The notes beneath the pieces are model-generated. The model was given only the letters and a program-made list of their open reading frames with translations. It searched no databases and was not told the origin of the DNA. Shown piece by piece: positions 1 through 11,920 of a DNA stretch of 64,000 bases. Within the stretch, counting starts at the first letter, position 1; each line of letters starts with the position of its first letter. This DNA comes from Megaleporinus macrocephalus (lineage: Eukaryota; Chordata; Actinopteri; Characiformes; Anostomidae), in the NCBI GenBank assembly GCA_021613375.1, contig CM038708.1:24943518-25007517 (forward strand). The letters run 5' to 3'. The translations under genes and the position numbers were made by a program.

Positions 1-749
1 CACTCGCTATCCGCAGAGTCAGTAATGTTTACTTTCTGGTTGCTTCTCCACAGCAGATTTAGGTAAACAGTAAAATAATCCATCTCTGCAGCAAAACTAA
101 AGCTATGCAGGGCGTTTAAACACCCAATTTTAAACAGCAGTGGTCTTAAATGCTGAAATGATGTAAAACTGCTAATTCGCTGACCCTGAATACTGGCACA
201 CAGCTCATCACAGACCACAGTTGCACCTAGCTCTAAGCTAACAAATGGCAAAGAAGACAAACAAGCCCTGAGAATTTAGAGAAAAATGGACAAATTGATT
301 TGTGTCTCGTTTTCATGAATTCCAGCTTCTTTCCAGATGTTAATCCACAATGAGCAATTGTCACCCACCAGAAACTTCAACAATGACAGTCGTTTCACAA
401 GAAACCATCCTATATTATATTTTATAGCATAGAATATTTTTAGACTATTGTAAAATATATGTAATGTCAAACCAATCAAACGGAAAATAAAAAAATTGGT
501 TGAAATGGGACAAAATGACTCTTATTACTGTTACACATTATGAACCTAATTGGTAATGCATTAAGATTTTCTAGTTATATCACTCTGAAACAGTGATGAA
601 CACTGATTTCACCAGGTCAATTTCAAAATAAGCCATACAAATGACAGTAGTTCCATATTGAAATGACCACAAAATAGTTTTAGATGTTCACTTCAAAATG
701 AACCTATCATCATGTGTAGAGGAGAAAGAACAAGGGAAAAGGTACCCAC
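1..749. other. cd99l2 intron, no exon seen
   Basis: AT-rich sequence with no splice-bounded open frame resembling the remaining CD99L2 exons. I see nothing else in it. Confidence 0.5.
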
Positions 750-824
750 CTCCTTTGCCTGTGTCTTTTCCTTTCCCTCCAATGTCATTGCTGGGGTCCA
801 AAGCATCAGCAAGGTCAATGTCAT
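750..824 (-). CDS. cd99l2: cd99l2 exon 5 (75 nt, phase 1-1); last one in the window
   Basis: The acceptor TTGATTTAG and donor GTGGGT flank 75 bases encoding DDIDLADALDPSND and then a Gly/Lys-rich stretch (GGKGKDTGKGG). This matches the last extracellular acidic repeat and Gly-rich region of CD99L2. The next exon, expected to approach the membrane segment, was not found in 1-749. Confidence 0.78.
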
Positions 825-1538
825 CTAAATCAAAGAGGTGAACATCATGTATTATATACTGTGAGCCTTGTGTCACGTCTTGCTTACAAAAAGTACAATA
901 AGTGGAATTCTCACAGCAACAATGACACCATTCTAGTATTTACTGAACACTATCACTTCAACCTACTATATTCTACTGACAATGTCATAACCAACAATTT
1001 CATCACACATAATATGGACACTGATGTTCCACCTTAAACAATGAATGGTTTCAACAACATATAAGGTGCTGAGCAGCTGCCATGCAGGATCTACAGTTAA
1101 CTGTAAAACATTAAGAATGAGGGAGGAAAGAACAGAAACGATGCGGTCTGATTGAGTGCACTTGAGGTTGTAGCCTTGACAGTGAACCGCAGTTCATGTT
1201 GCATTTTAAGTGCTTGTATACAGACAATGTGACTGATGACAGATTAAAGGGCCCATATGCCAAGTTTTTTCTTGAATGTCTGAAGTCTTTATGATGTGTG
1301 ATTTGATGCACCAAAGAACAGGTCACAGTACATTTAACATGACCATTTTCCAGTTTTTTATACTGAGCCTAAGGCTGATTATTATTAATTAAATCATGGT
1401 GCCTTGGTTATCCTGTATGATGTCTCACTTAATAAGCAGTCCAAGCTGAAACACTCCTTATAGGAGTGATATAGGAGATAAACATCCTATAATCTCGTAG
1501 GCTCAACAGATGGATATACATAAACAAACTGAGTTTGT

Positions 1539-1623
<85 letters not shown>

Positions 1624-4600
1624 ATTAGAATTTTACAAATGGTTAATATATATATATATATACAGGCTGTCTTTGGGGCTTAACTTCCATACATGGATTT
1701 AACTGAATGAATAATTAAAGGTTGACTAATGTTCTTCTTGACATGGGTCCTTTAAGTGCACAAATCAGACAAACATGAACGCAGACTATGGGAAGAATGT
1801 TTTTCTATCACCTTTCTAAATGAGAAGATTCAAACATTTACACTACCTCGAAACGATAATAATTCAAAGCATAAAAGAAAACAGTGCCAGATATTTACCA
1901 TACTGTAACAAAGTAACTGATTATCACATTTATCACTGCAAGGCCACCCTTTTCCTTGACATGCTTTGAATCATTCAGACACACACAAAGAGACTATGAG
2001 TGGCTCCACTGAGGGGGTTAGAAACACAGTACACACCAGCCGAGACCTTGCGAGGGGGGGCAGAAGTTCGGAGGGGTCTGACGGTCGTACGGGGCAACAA
2101 GGCCGGCCGCACGGTGGGCGCAAAGAAATCAGAGCGGGTCTCCTCTGTCAGTAAAGGCTAATATGTTAGTATGTTTAAGGACACACATAAGCTGCTCCAA
2201 AACAAACAAGCAAGGATTAAAGAAAAAGAGGGTTTTAGAGGTTAGAAACAGGGCGGGCTGGTTAAAGTACAGCACAACATGCACAAAAGAAGCACTTTCA
2301 AATCAGTGGAGGTCTTTAAAAATATATATATTTTTTTACCAACATGCTTCTTAAAGACTGCTAAACAAAAACAACAGGCAAAAGTTTCTTTTAACATGTG
2401 TAGAATTTGCACAGGCTACCTATACAGCTTTTATCCATCATTATCCACACATTACACTCCTGTTCAGAATAAAACACAGTATTTAAAAACAAACCCCAGG
2501 GGTACAGATACCAGTGCTTTTATTATCAAGATAAATGTGTGTTCACTTTAAGGTAGCCACACTGGAGGAGATAAATACAATTCAGTGGTAACAGCATAAA
2601 ACACACCGCTGTATTTTCACCTGTGTTCTAAACAAGAGCCAATCAAACCTGACATGTGAAAGAGATCATACATATCAAATACCCTTCAGCTGGCTTCAGA
2701 AACAGACATAATGAAAGAAACAAAAAATAAAAAAAGAAGAACAAAACGAATTACGACTTTTAAAGGAAAGTTCTGGCAAATAAGAGGAAACTGTTTAGTA
2801 AAAAAGCAGCAAAAAAGAAACAAAACATGGGAGCGCACAGGTGTAGTAAACCTCTTCCAGTTCATTTCACCCACTGTAACCTCGGTAACATGAAGTTTAA
2901 CATTTTCTTCCCCACACAAAGGTTAACATGCTGCATTACAAGTTGTTTCATTTTTTCTTTACATCTGAAAGCAGTAAAACACGTCCGTAATCCTTTATGA
3001 GTGAGCAAATGTGTTACCATGACACTATTTGCTCTATAAGTAAATCTAGCAATATGGCAAAATATATTATCATCACATTTCAACAAATTCTTATGTCTCA
3101 ATATTCACATTTGCTGATGTGTATTAAATTAACCAGCAGTGTCAGATTAAAAATATAGTTTCAGAAATATTTGCAGCATTACACATACTGTGCTGCTTCT
3201 AATTATGCTCCCTTTGTAATGGACCCTTAAGGGTTCTGTAAGTGCTGAAAATATCTATAACAAGCTCAAACTGTGATGCAATAATTAATGCAATACTGGT
3301 ACACAGTGCCATCCTGTCCAGCTCTAGTGATGAGTTTTGTGAATCTGGCCCATTTTGGGTCAATACTGTAAATAACCAGCTCACCAGTAATACTAACAGA
3401 GTGTAAACTTTACAGCTTATAATTTCTCACAACAAATTACTGCCAATATGCTGAGAATCTTTTTATTTTGTTGTTTGGTTGGTTGTGGGATTGCAGAGAT
3501 TTACACTGACAATGACCCAGCAATCGACCCAGCGCTTGACTATGACTGCAGTATGAGCTAAACATGTGATTTTGAATACAACAACAACCAAACAGCATGC
3601 TAAATGTATCTACATCTACAATTTATCATTAGACTATAATACTATAATACTGAACAAAAAACTAAACCAACAAAGAATTGGGACTAGTCTCATCTTGGCA
3701 CTGTAATATTTATATTAGATAATGTAATATAATACAATTATTATTATTATTGTACCATAAACCTGTAAGTTCCTTAAGTTTGAAAGTTGAGAACTGACAA
3801 CCATATCTGCCAAGAATACACTAAATGAAACTCCAACTATTGCCAACTAATGCATAAAAAAGGTAAATCTAATATACAATATAGCATATGATTAAAAGGG
3901 TATAGTAACAAATATTACTTGGTAACCAAAATTTTCTGTCGCCCTAAAATTGGTATCAAGATCAGCTGCTAAATTTTCATATTAGTCAGTCCCGATTATT
4001 GGAGTCAGGCCCGATTATTATTCTCTAGCGGTGCATTTTATGAATGTGTCCAGAGCCAGGGTTTAGTAACATAAGCTGATATTAACTATTAATCTAGTCA
4101 AATTAACATCTTCTTAATATCCAAAGAAATATTACTGATAAACTTTCTTTATTTAATATAATCATAGAGACCCGTAGAAACTCAGTTGCACAACTAGGGA
4201 ACCCATAGTTCGACTACTATTAGGAAACCCAATAGTAAATTTTCTGCTGATAAGATTAAATTTGTACTAATTTTTTTCTAAACCAATTACTGTATTTAGT
4301 ATATTCTTCAAGTGCCCCAAGTTGCACACTCAGTTGTAAGAGCGAAGACTGTCCCTGAAAAATTACTCTGTACTGTGCTCAAGACTACCTTGAATTTAAC
4401 CAGTTCGTCCACAAACCCAGGAACCCATTTGTGCAGAATGTCTCTTGGTCTCCACCAAAGACTCCAGCAGGAAAATCAATATGTGCCAGCAGATAGAGCA
4501 AACAATGACCCTGAGGACTAAGAACTGTCTCTTTAACAAGACAACACACTGATTTCTACAGAACATGTCCAGCTCAAGTTAAGTGAGCAGCTTAAATCCA

Positions 4601-7600
4601 AAAGCAATGGTGGCTACCTAAACATTGTCCCAAAATCATCAGTTACCACAAGCTGGAGCTAAAAATAAGCATAGTAGTGCACACTGAACACTGAAACAAG
4701 GAGCTAGAAAGATAGATTCATCTGAAACATGATGGGCAATGACTCTCACCTGGGTTGGGGTTGGGTTTGGGCTTTGGCTTGACCGGCTCTTTTGGCTTCG
4801 GGGTAGGCTTCACATCTAAACCGTCTGAAAGGTCTAGATCTGCAGAGCAACACAAAGCTGATGTTAGGACTGCGAGTGAGTAACACAACATCAGTTGTCT
4901 GGCTATTAGAGGGTAGACTGAACCAGCCATACTCTGATCACTTTTCCTTTTGTAGCAACGCTTGCACTTGTCTTTCATAATTTAAGCATTTTGACACAAT
5001 AATATGCTACACGTGCACAACAATGTCTCATTATGTTAAAGGTAGTACAGTTTTTGCCACTGGCCTTTCTGCTTACCTTGCAACATTTTTTTTAAACAAA
5101 TGGTGTATGGTATTGTGGTAAAGGATTATTAGCACGTAATGTGTAATTACAGTGCAAACTGGAACAATAATTTATCTGTTAGAAAGTAACACAGTAATTA
5201 CCTCCCCCAGCTGGCTCCTTCGGTTTGGGCTTAGCAGTAGCTGAGGAAAACAACACAGCTGAAGTCAGTGCTGGCTAGATTTTAGGATTTGGATTATTGT
5301 GGTTTCGACTGGCCTACAAAAATGTGTACGAAAAAAAACACTTCTTGCGGCCTGGCTTGCAGTGCTAGGTTTCACTTACGGGCTGGCAAATCATCCTCTG
5401 CCAAAGCATCAAACAGATCTAAGTCCTGTCCCAGACCTAAAAAAAGAAAACAAAAACAGTTTTTAAACACATAATCTAAACGGCCAAAATACTGGGAACC
5501 TGGGAATCTAAAATATAAAACCATGTCTAACAAGAATTCACATAAACATACAGCAAAACACCAACAGTCGTGATGTATTTTGATGATTTCTACATGATCA
5601 AGTCCACACATCCTCAACAGGGACCACTACGTAAACACGACATTGTTCTGCAAAAGGCACAAATTCTATGTACTTAACGAGTTTAACGTGTTAAATTTTT
5701 TCCCCCAATACAATTAAATTCAGTAAATAAACAGCAATTTTACAAAATGTGCTCTCTGTAGAGAACGGGTCAACTTCCACATATGATTTAATTATGGGTA
5801 TCTAAACTTTTGCATATGGCTGTATTTCATAACACAGTTGTTGTTTTTTTACCTGAAAATTTCAGTCTTTGTTTTTAAAAGGTCCCAATAACCATCAGTG
5901 ACATTTCACTACACATTAACTTGCTTATGTTTCCAATCTGCACCACATTTACGTTCATATAGCTGTTTTAGTCTGTTATCAGACTAAGAACAGTCACAGA
6001 TAATAAAAAGTCTACGCCAAAGTCAAACCCACAGTTTCTGACTGTAGCTGCAAACAGGGTCCGACCCACATCATCTAAGATAAATCAGCTTCTTTCAGGC
6101 ATTTGAGAAAAATCAAGACACTTCAATTCTGTATTTGCAGCTGTATTCCCTCCATGAATGTGCGCTGATACACACATCAAACGGTAGGTAAAAATGGTTT
6201 GCATTGCAGCACTGTTGAGAATGGCTGCCAGTTCTAAAATGTCAAGGTACAATAGCAGGAGTAGAGGAGTAATCAGCCCCCTGCTGTCTTCAAGCGCTCT
6301 TGTTAAGATACAAATTCCACAGCACTACAAACACATCCCAGCCCCTCTATGACAGCTTGTCTCCGCATATGCATAGTACACAAGAACAAAAAGCCTTTTG
6401 TAGTCCACTGAGCTCACAAGGAAGATATTTCCCAGAGGATTTTTTTTCCTTTTGTGCCATTTTGATGGATTAAAAAGCTTGTGGTGTAAGACAGGACTTC
6501 TCCCTAGCAACTGCCTGGGACACTCACTTTGATTTTAATTTGCACACACGCATAGTGCACACTTCACTGATGAGTTCACCGTAACTCTAAAAAGGCATCT
6601 ATGTATAAATAGTGCTCTGAGGTGTTTTTTTTAGGGTCAATTATCCTTTTTTTTTTTTTTTTTTTTACTTACTTGATGACCAGTTCTAGAGTGACCTCAG
6701 ACCAGGACAACAGCACAAAGACTCTGTCTAGTTTGTAAATCTCGCTCTCACCATGTAGTCTGTACAGGCCTCTGCAGTCTGTGCCAGATTTAGTAACAGC
6801 ACTAAAAACACCAGCCGTCCACTGCACCATTGCCAGGCCAGCTCAGCATAATGCCACTGTGTCATATGACCACACACACGTGATTCAGCTTATCTCTTAG
6901 GATATACCTTCCTGACACAAAACAGAGAATTCCACAGTAAAACGAATCCCTGTCACAGAAATATCACAGAATTCAGGATATTAGAAAAAAATTTATCTGA
7001 CTGGGTTTGTGAATGACTACATATATGGGTCATACACACGTATCAGGAAAAATATAAAACCGACTGGTCAGCTCACATTAATATACACAAAGTAATAGTA
7101 ATTGTAGTCTGAATTCTGGTTAATGACAAAAATCTCTCTCAGGAGAAGGTTAAATTTTTTTTATTTTTTTTTTAAAGTTTATGTTTTTAAGCGATCAAAA
7201 TGCTGGCCAGATGATGATGCCAAACTATTTTCCATGTTGACTGATGTGGATATTTAAATGTTTATAATATGGAAAAATATAAAATTTACTTTTTTATATA
7301 ATTTAAAAGGCAGATATTTTAGGACTGTAACCCAGTGTTGCCTAAACATTCTGCTTCTCCGAAGAACAATGTCAACAAATATGGGTTTGTTAATATAAAA
7401 TCATATTTCAAATCACGTCAGACCATTTCTGTTGGTCCAGAACTTTAATCTACAGGATAGTAAGTATTTTCAAATGTGATAAAAATGTCTAATTAATTTA
7501 TTAATTAATATTAAAAAAATATTTTGAGCTGACAGGCCTGAATATCTGAATATTTCTTTGCAAATAATGTTGTTTGTCCAGTGTCCATCAGCAGGTACCC

Positions 7601-9760
7601 TTTTTTGTGTTGTGATTTTTGTTTAGGTGTTGTAATATCTGCATAAGTAAGCTGTTACCTGCTGGCTTGTCATGTTTTATAGCTATAAACAAAATTAAAT
7701 GGCGGATAAAAATATATCTAAATAAATAAAAATTAAATTATTATAATATATATTCACTTAGTGTGTGTACCAGCTGTTATGTAAAGATTGATGATATTTA
7801 AAATTTACCAATTCCATTAGTTCAATTCAGTATGTCAAGATTTGCAAGTAAATTTCAGATATTTAGATATTTATGGGATGACTACTCAACATCAATGCTG
7901 ATAATTCCATAATTCCATAATTCCATACAACAATTACAAAATTCAGTAATTCTGATTTCACATTATTGACATGTGGCCCCCACCTTTAAATCACAGTTTA
8001 ACCCGCTGGCTTAAAGCTGAATTTTGCTTTGTAATAAGGACCGGCTCTTGTTGTTACCCAGTAGACCAGAGTCTCAGAGGGAATTCTAAGAGCAAACACA
8101 CCTGAATCCAGGCAACGCGGCTGACGATTATACACCCATACATAAATGATGATTTATTCGGTACCGGAACGTAAAGCACATGGCTACACGCATGGATCTA
8201 ATTACATACACAACAGAGGGTGTGGTTGAAGGAGCAGGGGAAGGACCATGCCGGTTCATGGCAGAAACACAGCTGAGTCCTTACTCTGGACCCCGCTACC
8301 CATTTAGGCAGAACCTTTTTTGGGGGGGTAGACAGACCAGATTTGGGTAGACCACTGCAAGGAAAAAAGGGGGGACCACTACTGCTGCATCGTGGTTCAG
8401 CATTAATATCAAAAGGACGTTCATCAGACACAATTCGACCAAATGTTATGGGGATATTACAAACTTTAAAATTGCCCTTGACAAACTTTGAGCCCTTGCA
8501 AAGACATACTGTGTGTACTGGCCCACCACCCCACGTAGGGTAGCGATGGTATCTCCCCATATTCCGCAGTCTCCAAAAAGCTGCACCCATGCTGTACCTG
8601 GGCTCACACTGCCTCAGTGGGCGCATGTGTTCTCAGCACATCCTCCACCGTCCACCTGGGCAGATCTGGACAGAGCACAGGGTCTGGTGACCCTGCCACT
8701 GTCAAATGAAGGTGTTTGGCTGTGTGCTGATTAAACTGTACTGAGAGGTTACACCATTTTTTGTGCCTCATGATATCAGTGAAAACTCACATCCCGAGGC
8801 ACCTGATGGACAGCAACAGTACTCGGGAGGGTTGGAAATGCTCTGGTTTACTCTGGAATAAAAAGCCTGGCTGTGGGACCCTTTAGAAAGAAAAAGACGT
8901 GGCTGGAGTTGGCTTTTAATTCAAATTGCCCGCTCCACCTTAAATGTGAGAGGCCAGAATGCAACTGCGGCACCATTTAAGGTGGAATAAGAAGCCAACT
9001 TCAGAAAGCAAGCAATCAAGCCTTTCCAGCAAACAGATAGCAGGTCTGAGTTGTATGATAAGCCTCTTGCTGCACATCATGTTAGGAATATATCCAGCAG
9101 CTTCTTTCAGTGACTTGTGCCACACCTAAATAAATAACCATGTTCTCTTCAAGGAAATCTCAAAGCAGGTGATTTTAAAAAGTATAACAGAGGCAGACAG
9201 TGTTTCTTTCTTTTCTTTTTTTGCTATGAAAGACAACAAACCTCTGTCAATGATTAAAACACAGGACACAATCTGCAGCAGGTCTCTGCAATGTGCCACA
9301 ACGACCGTCCTCATCAATATGCTGACCGTTAGACCTGCGTATCTCAAATATGTACACACAAACATATTCACCTCACATAACCCGCAGCATTAGCACAGAA
9401 ACAGAAAGAGCCCCAGAATTCAGGGGTATTTCCTCGACAGAAAGAGAGAAAAACGAGGCAACCTGTGAAGCTTTGTATCAACCGGTGAGGACAGACGGGG
9501 AGCAGTGCTGTTCTCCACCAGATCTCACAAAGGTTAAGGTAACCAGACAGACTAAGCTGACGCCGACATATCTTTAAACGCGGTAACCAGGTTACAGAAC
9601 ACGCCGGCGCCTCGAAAATGAAGGGAAGAAAATGATAAAGTAGGCACAAACATCAGGGAGGAGGGGTGGGTTCAACAAAGAGGGGCGAAGGGTTTAGCTT
9701 ACCTTTCACTGCTAACAGAGAGAGGAGTGCTAGAAGCGTCCACGCCGAGAGAGACCGCAT
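750..9760 (-). CDS. cd99l2: CD99-family membrane glycoprotein, probably CD99 antigen-like 2 (5' part of gene)
   Basis: CD99 and CD99L2 are small type I membrane glycoproteins acting in cell adhesion and leukocyte transmigration. Five coding exons can be read on the minus strand: 9760-9703, 5436-5380, 5240-5202, 4839-4750 and 824-750. Exon 1 encodes a hydrophobic signal peptide. The other four all begin and end in phase 1 and join into an acidic, proline- and lysine-rich ectodomain with three copies of a D-L-x-D-A/G-L motif (DLDLFDAL, DLDLSDGL, DIDLADAL), the hallmark of the CD99 family. A Pro/Lys tract (KPTPKPKEP, then PKPKPNPNP) is more CD99-like, but adjacency to hmgb3 matches human CD99L2, so cd99l2 is preferred. 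The transmembrane and cytoplasmic exons are not in 1-749 and must lie beyond the left edge. I am sure of the family, less sure of the paralogue. Confidence 0.82.
825..4749. other. cd99l2 intron 4
   Basis: Mostly AT-rich non-coding sequence. It holds the (TA)n tract at about 1543-1619 and an isolated GC-rich patch at about 2040-2145. No further exon was recognised. Confidence 0.5.
1543..1619. repeat. (TA)n microsatellite
   Basis: About 38 uninterrupted TA dinucleotides. A second, shorter tract lies about 30 bases further right, suggesting one longer tract split by a short insertion. Confidence 0.97.
4750..4839 (-). CDS. cd99l2: cd99l2 exon 4 (90 nt, phase 1-1)
   Basis: The exon lies between acceptor CTCTGCAG and donor GTGAGA. 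It encodes the second motif, DLDLSDGLD, followed by a run of alternating Pro and Lys ending PNPNP, like the proline-rich stretch of CD99. Confidence 0.82.
5202..5240 (-). CDS. cd99l2: cd99l2 exon 3 (39 nt, phase 1-1)
   Basis: Acceptor CCTCAG and donor GTAATT bound a 39-base exon encoding PTAKPKPKEPAGG, a basic, proline-rich linker. An alternative acceptor a few bases inside (GCTAAG) is possible but would break the frame pattern. It is too short to show as a long open frame. Confidence 0.68.
5380..5436 (-). CDS. cd99l2: cd99l2 exon 2 (57 nt, phase 1-1)
   Basis: Acceptor CTTTTTTTAG precedes the exon and donor GTAAGT follows it. It encodes GLGQDLDLFDALAEDDLPA, the first D-L-x-D-A-L unit. Phase 1 at both ends lets it join exon 1 and exon 3 in frame. 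Confidence 0.8.
5437..9702. other. cd99l2 intron 1
   Basis: A 4.3-kb intron, AT-rich on the left. It contains a poly-T run at about 6644-6666, a poly-T-rich patch near 7147, an open frame of unknown meaning at 8198-8626 (minus) and a short inverted-repeat element at about 8907-9000. No coding exon was recognised. Confidence 0.5.
8907..9000. mobile_element. Short MITE-like inverted repeat, copy 1
   Basis: Inner arms TCCACCTTAAATG (8934-8946) and its exact reverse complement (8974-8986) enclose about 27 bases. Outer arms AGTTGGCTT (8907-8915) and AAGCCAACT (8992-9000) also pair. A related copy sits at 33263-33331, so this is a small dispersed palindromic element. Confidence 0.65.
9703..9760 (-). 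CDS. cd99l2: cd99l2 exon 1: start codon and signal peptide
   Basis: ATG at 9760 opens MRSLSAWTLLALLSLLAVK, with a basic residue, a hydrophobic core and no membrane anchor afterwards, so a cleaved signal peptide. The exon ends after 19 codons plus one base at a good donor (AAAG|GTAAGC). An in-frame ATG lies 37 codons upstream at 9871, but it would place polar and charged residues before the signal peptide, so 9760 is chosen. Confidence 0.82.
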
Positions 9761-9955
9761 GTCTGCGCGTGTCGACTCACTCACAGGGTCGAGACTAACA
9801 CGGAAAGCAGTGCGAAGCTGAAGCGGACCGTTATTTTCTCTAAAACTGTCCCGACTCCGGCCTACAGACACAGCTTAATGCCCTTTGGAAGTGGCCTACC
9901 ACTGAGACTGCGACCACTAACCGCTGCAACAGAGTCTGCAGTGCGAAGAGAGCAG

Positions 9956-9956
<1 letters not shown>

Positions 9957-10004
<48 letters not shown>
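9957..10004. repeat. (GA)n microsatellite upstream of cd99l2
   Basis: About 23 near-perfect GA dinucleotides. On the cd99l2 sense strand this is a CT tract about 200 bases upstream of the coding start. Confidence 0.95.
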
Positions 10005-10009
<5 letters not shown>

Positions 10010-10109
10010 AGCTCAAAGGACGGGAAGGTGGGGGTGCGCGTTCACAGCTTTGGGCGGTTCCTTTTGCTCCCCAACTCAGCCTTTTAGGCTCATTAACGTT
10101 AGATTGCGA

Positions 10110-11053
10110 CCGAGCTACATCACAGTATTATCTATTTAATACAACGGCGGAATTAACTGTTCGTTTATTGTGGATTAAAATTTCAGCAACTTGTCGCTAA
10201 AGAAGTGCCGTGTAACGCCTCTCAGATAGCGGGTGTTGTTGGGGTTACAGCAGCTGTCGCTTTCAAGTGATACGTAAGAGAGATTCACCAAAATGGTCGA
10301 TGTTGGCGGGACTCGTTGTGCAGCTTCTGTATGGAAGTAAACGCAATCAGAACATGTTTCCCCCGGCGTTCAGGGTCTGGCTTAATTTCTCCTTTCCTCA
10401 GAAAATGACTTTTTTTTCCAGACACTGAGCAACCCACCCATACCCCACTGTTCGTGTAACTTTAAATTATTGAGCAAGTAACTTGACCTCCAGTCAATAC
10501 TGACACACACCACACCTTAGTTAAAGAGCCCTTACGTGTGATGCTTGTGTGGCAGGTACCCTACAAACACAGTTAGTTGTGACAACGTTTGGTTTTGGGG
10601 TCCATAACGTTGAACTGTAGGTCCTCAGAAAGTTGTGAAAACGATATCTGACAACGTTGTGATAACATTATCAGTACATTGTCTCCTTTAATTCTTTACA
10701 GGTTCCATGGAGTGTAACTATAAGTTACCAACAGGTAGAAATAAAACGATAAACAAAGTTATTTAGTAGTGAGGTTCAGACAAGCTTGTTTAGACAACCA
10801 CCTTTTAACAACAGTGTGTGTTTGCTGGGTATAATTCTTAACATGTCCATTTTCTTTATCCCTTAGAATGAAGCAGGCAGTTTTGTTTACGTTCCTTTAT
10901 ATATGTAGCTAAGCTCTGTTCTGATGAGCTGCCCTGTGTTTGTATTGCATGTGAGCTCACAAAAACAATGAATTTAATACAATTATTTTTTTTGTTGTTT
11001 TTTTTTTGCCGGCTTAGTTTTCGTATGTGGACTGTGTGGACCAGAGAGTGAAC
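10110..11053. other. Intergenic, no gene seen
   Basis: The first 250 bases are still CpG-bearing. The remainder is AT-rich, with repeated AACGTT-type motifs (10580-10660) that look like an unassigned dispersed repeat. Confidence 0.4.
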
Positions 11054-11361
11054 GGTAATATCATGAGGCCAGCGTAAAGTAAGACAGAAGAGAGGTCGAT
11101 TCTGCTGTGAGAAGTGCCCTTTTATTGACCACAGCAGAAAGGGCATGAAAAGCAACTGTGGGAAGGTCATCTTCAGCAGTACATCTTCCCATCATGATAA
11201 ACACAACACTCACACAATAACCCCACAGGCTGACACATTAAAACACATGCAGCAGATACTCTCACACTTCAGACTTCTAAACAACATACCAACGTTCAAC
11301 AACAATAAACAGTCCAAAGAGCCTCCAAAGAGCCTCCTACGTGACTGCTATGCATGGCTAC
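11054..11361 (-). repeat. 3' LTR of the decayed retrotransposon
   Basis: About 308 bases matching the right LTR in order: the TTCTGCT, GGTCATCTTCAGCA, TCATGATAAACACA and ACAATAAACAG blocks all recur. It has diverged considerably, so the insertion is old. Confidence 0.68.
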
Positions 11362-11903
11362 CAAGCTCCTTGGAGGCAGTGTGGCCGATAGCGGGATGCT
11401 ACATATCCCACCCCCTCTCTAAATATCAACTGTCTTGGTGGCCTCCCAGCCTGAGCCAAGTCCCTGGGGGCATGTCCCCTGGCCCCTCCACTGGTGACTG
11501 TCCAGCCTCCCGATGTGCATTCCTCAGTGTGCGTGAGCCTCTCTTGGTATGCGTGATCACGCCTGGTCACAGTTGGGATTTTAGCAAGCCTGTGGTGGCG
11601 AGTACAATGAGCCATTTGCCCTCCACACTGTTCTCGACCCACAGCCCGCGGCAACACTTCACCTCTGGCATCAAGCCTTGCTGCATCAGTTTCCTCGCCG
11701 AGCCTTTCCGTGCCAGCCCCGTTGCCAAGCTTTCCCGTGCCCATTCCTGTTGAGCCTCTGTGCAGCAGCTCTGCCGTTGAGCTTCACGATTCCATCTTCG
11801 CCAAGGAGCCTCACAGCACTGTCCCTGTTGCTGTCTCTCTCGGCATTCGCCTTGACATTCTCTGAAACACTGTTGCACTCCATACTGCTGGAAGGCAACC
11901 CAA

Positions 11904-11919
11904 CCCACTTCTGACACCA
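11904..11919 (-). promoter_or_regulatory. Primer-binding site of the LTR element
   Basis: On the minus strand TGGTGTCAGAAGTGGG follows the LTR end by one base. The sequence begins with the TGG required to pair with a tRNA CCA end. The tRNA was not identified with certainty; leucine-type is a guess. Confidence 0.65.
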
Positions 11920-11920
11920 C

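Larger units (their letters stand above)
9560..10330. promoter_or_regulatory. CpG-rich promoter region of cd99l2
   Basis: CpG density rises sharply around exon 1 compared with the AT-rich flanks, as expected of a housekeeping-type promoter. No TATA box is obvious. A (GA)n tract at about 9957-10004 lies upstream of the coding start. The start of transcription cannot be fixed from sequence alone. Confidence 0.5.

Noticed and set aside
9761..9871. Upstream in-frame ATG at 9871 as the cd99l2 start
   Set aside because: It would put 37 mostly polar residues before the signal peptide; the ATG at 9760 gives a normal secretory N-terminus.
11145..11753. 202-residue plus-strand open frame
   Set aside because: It starts inside an LTR and crosses into the antisense of the retrotransposon interior; no domain is recognisable.
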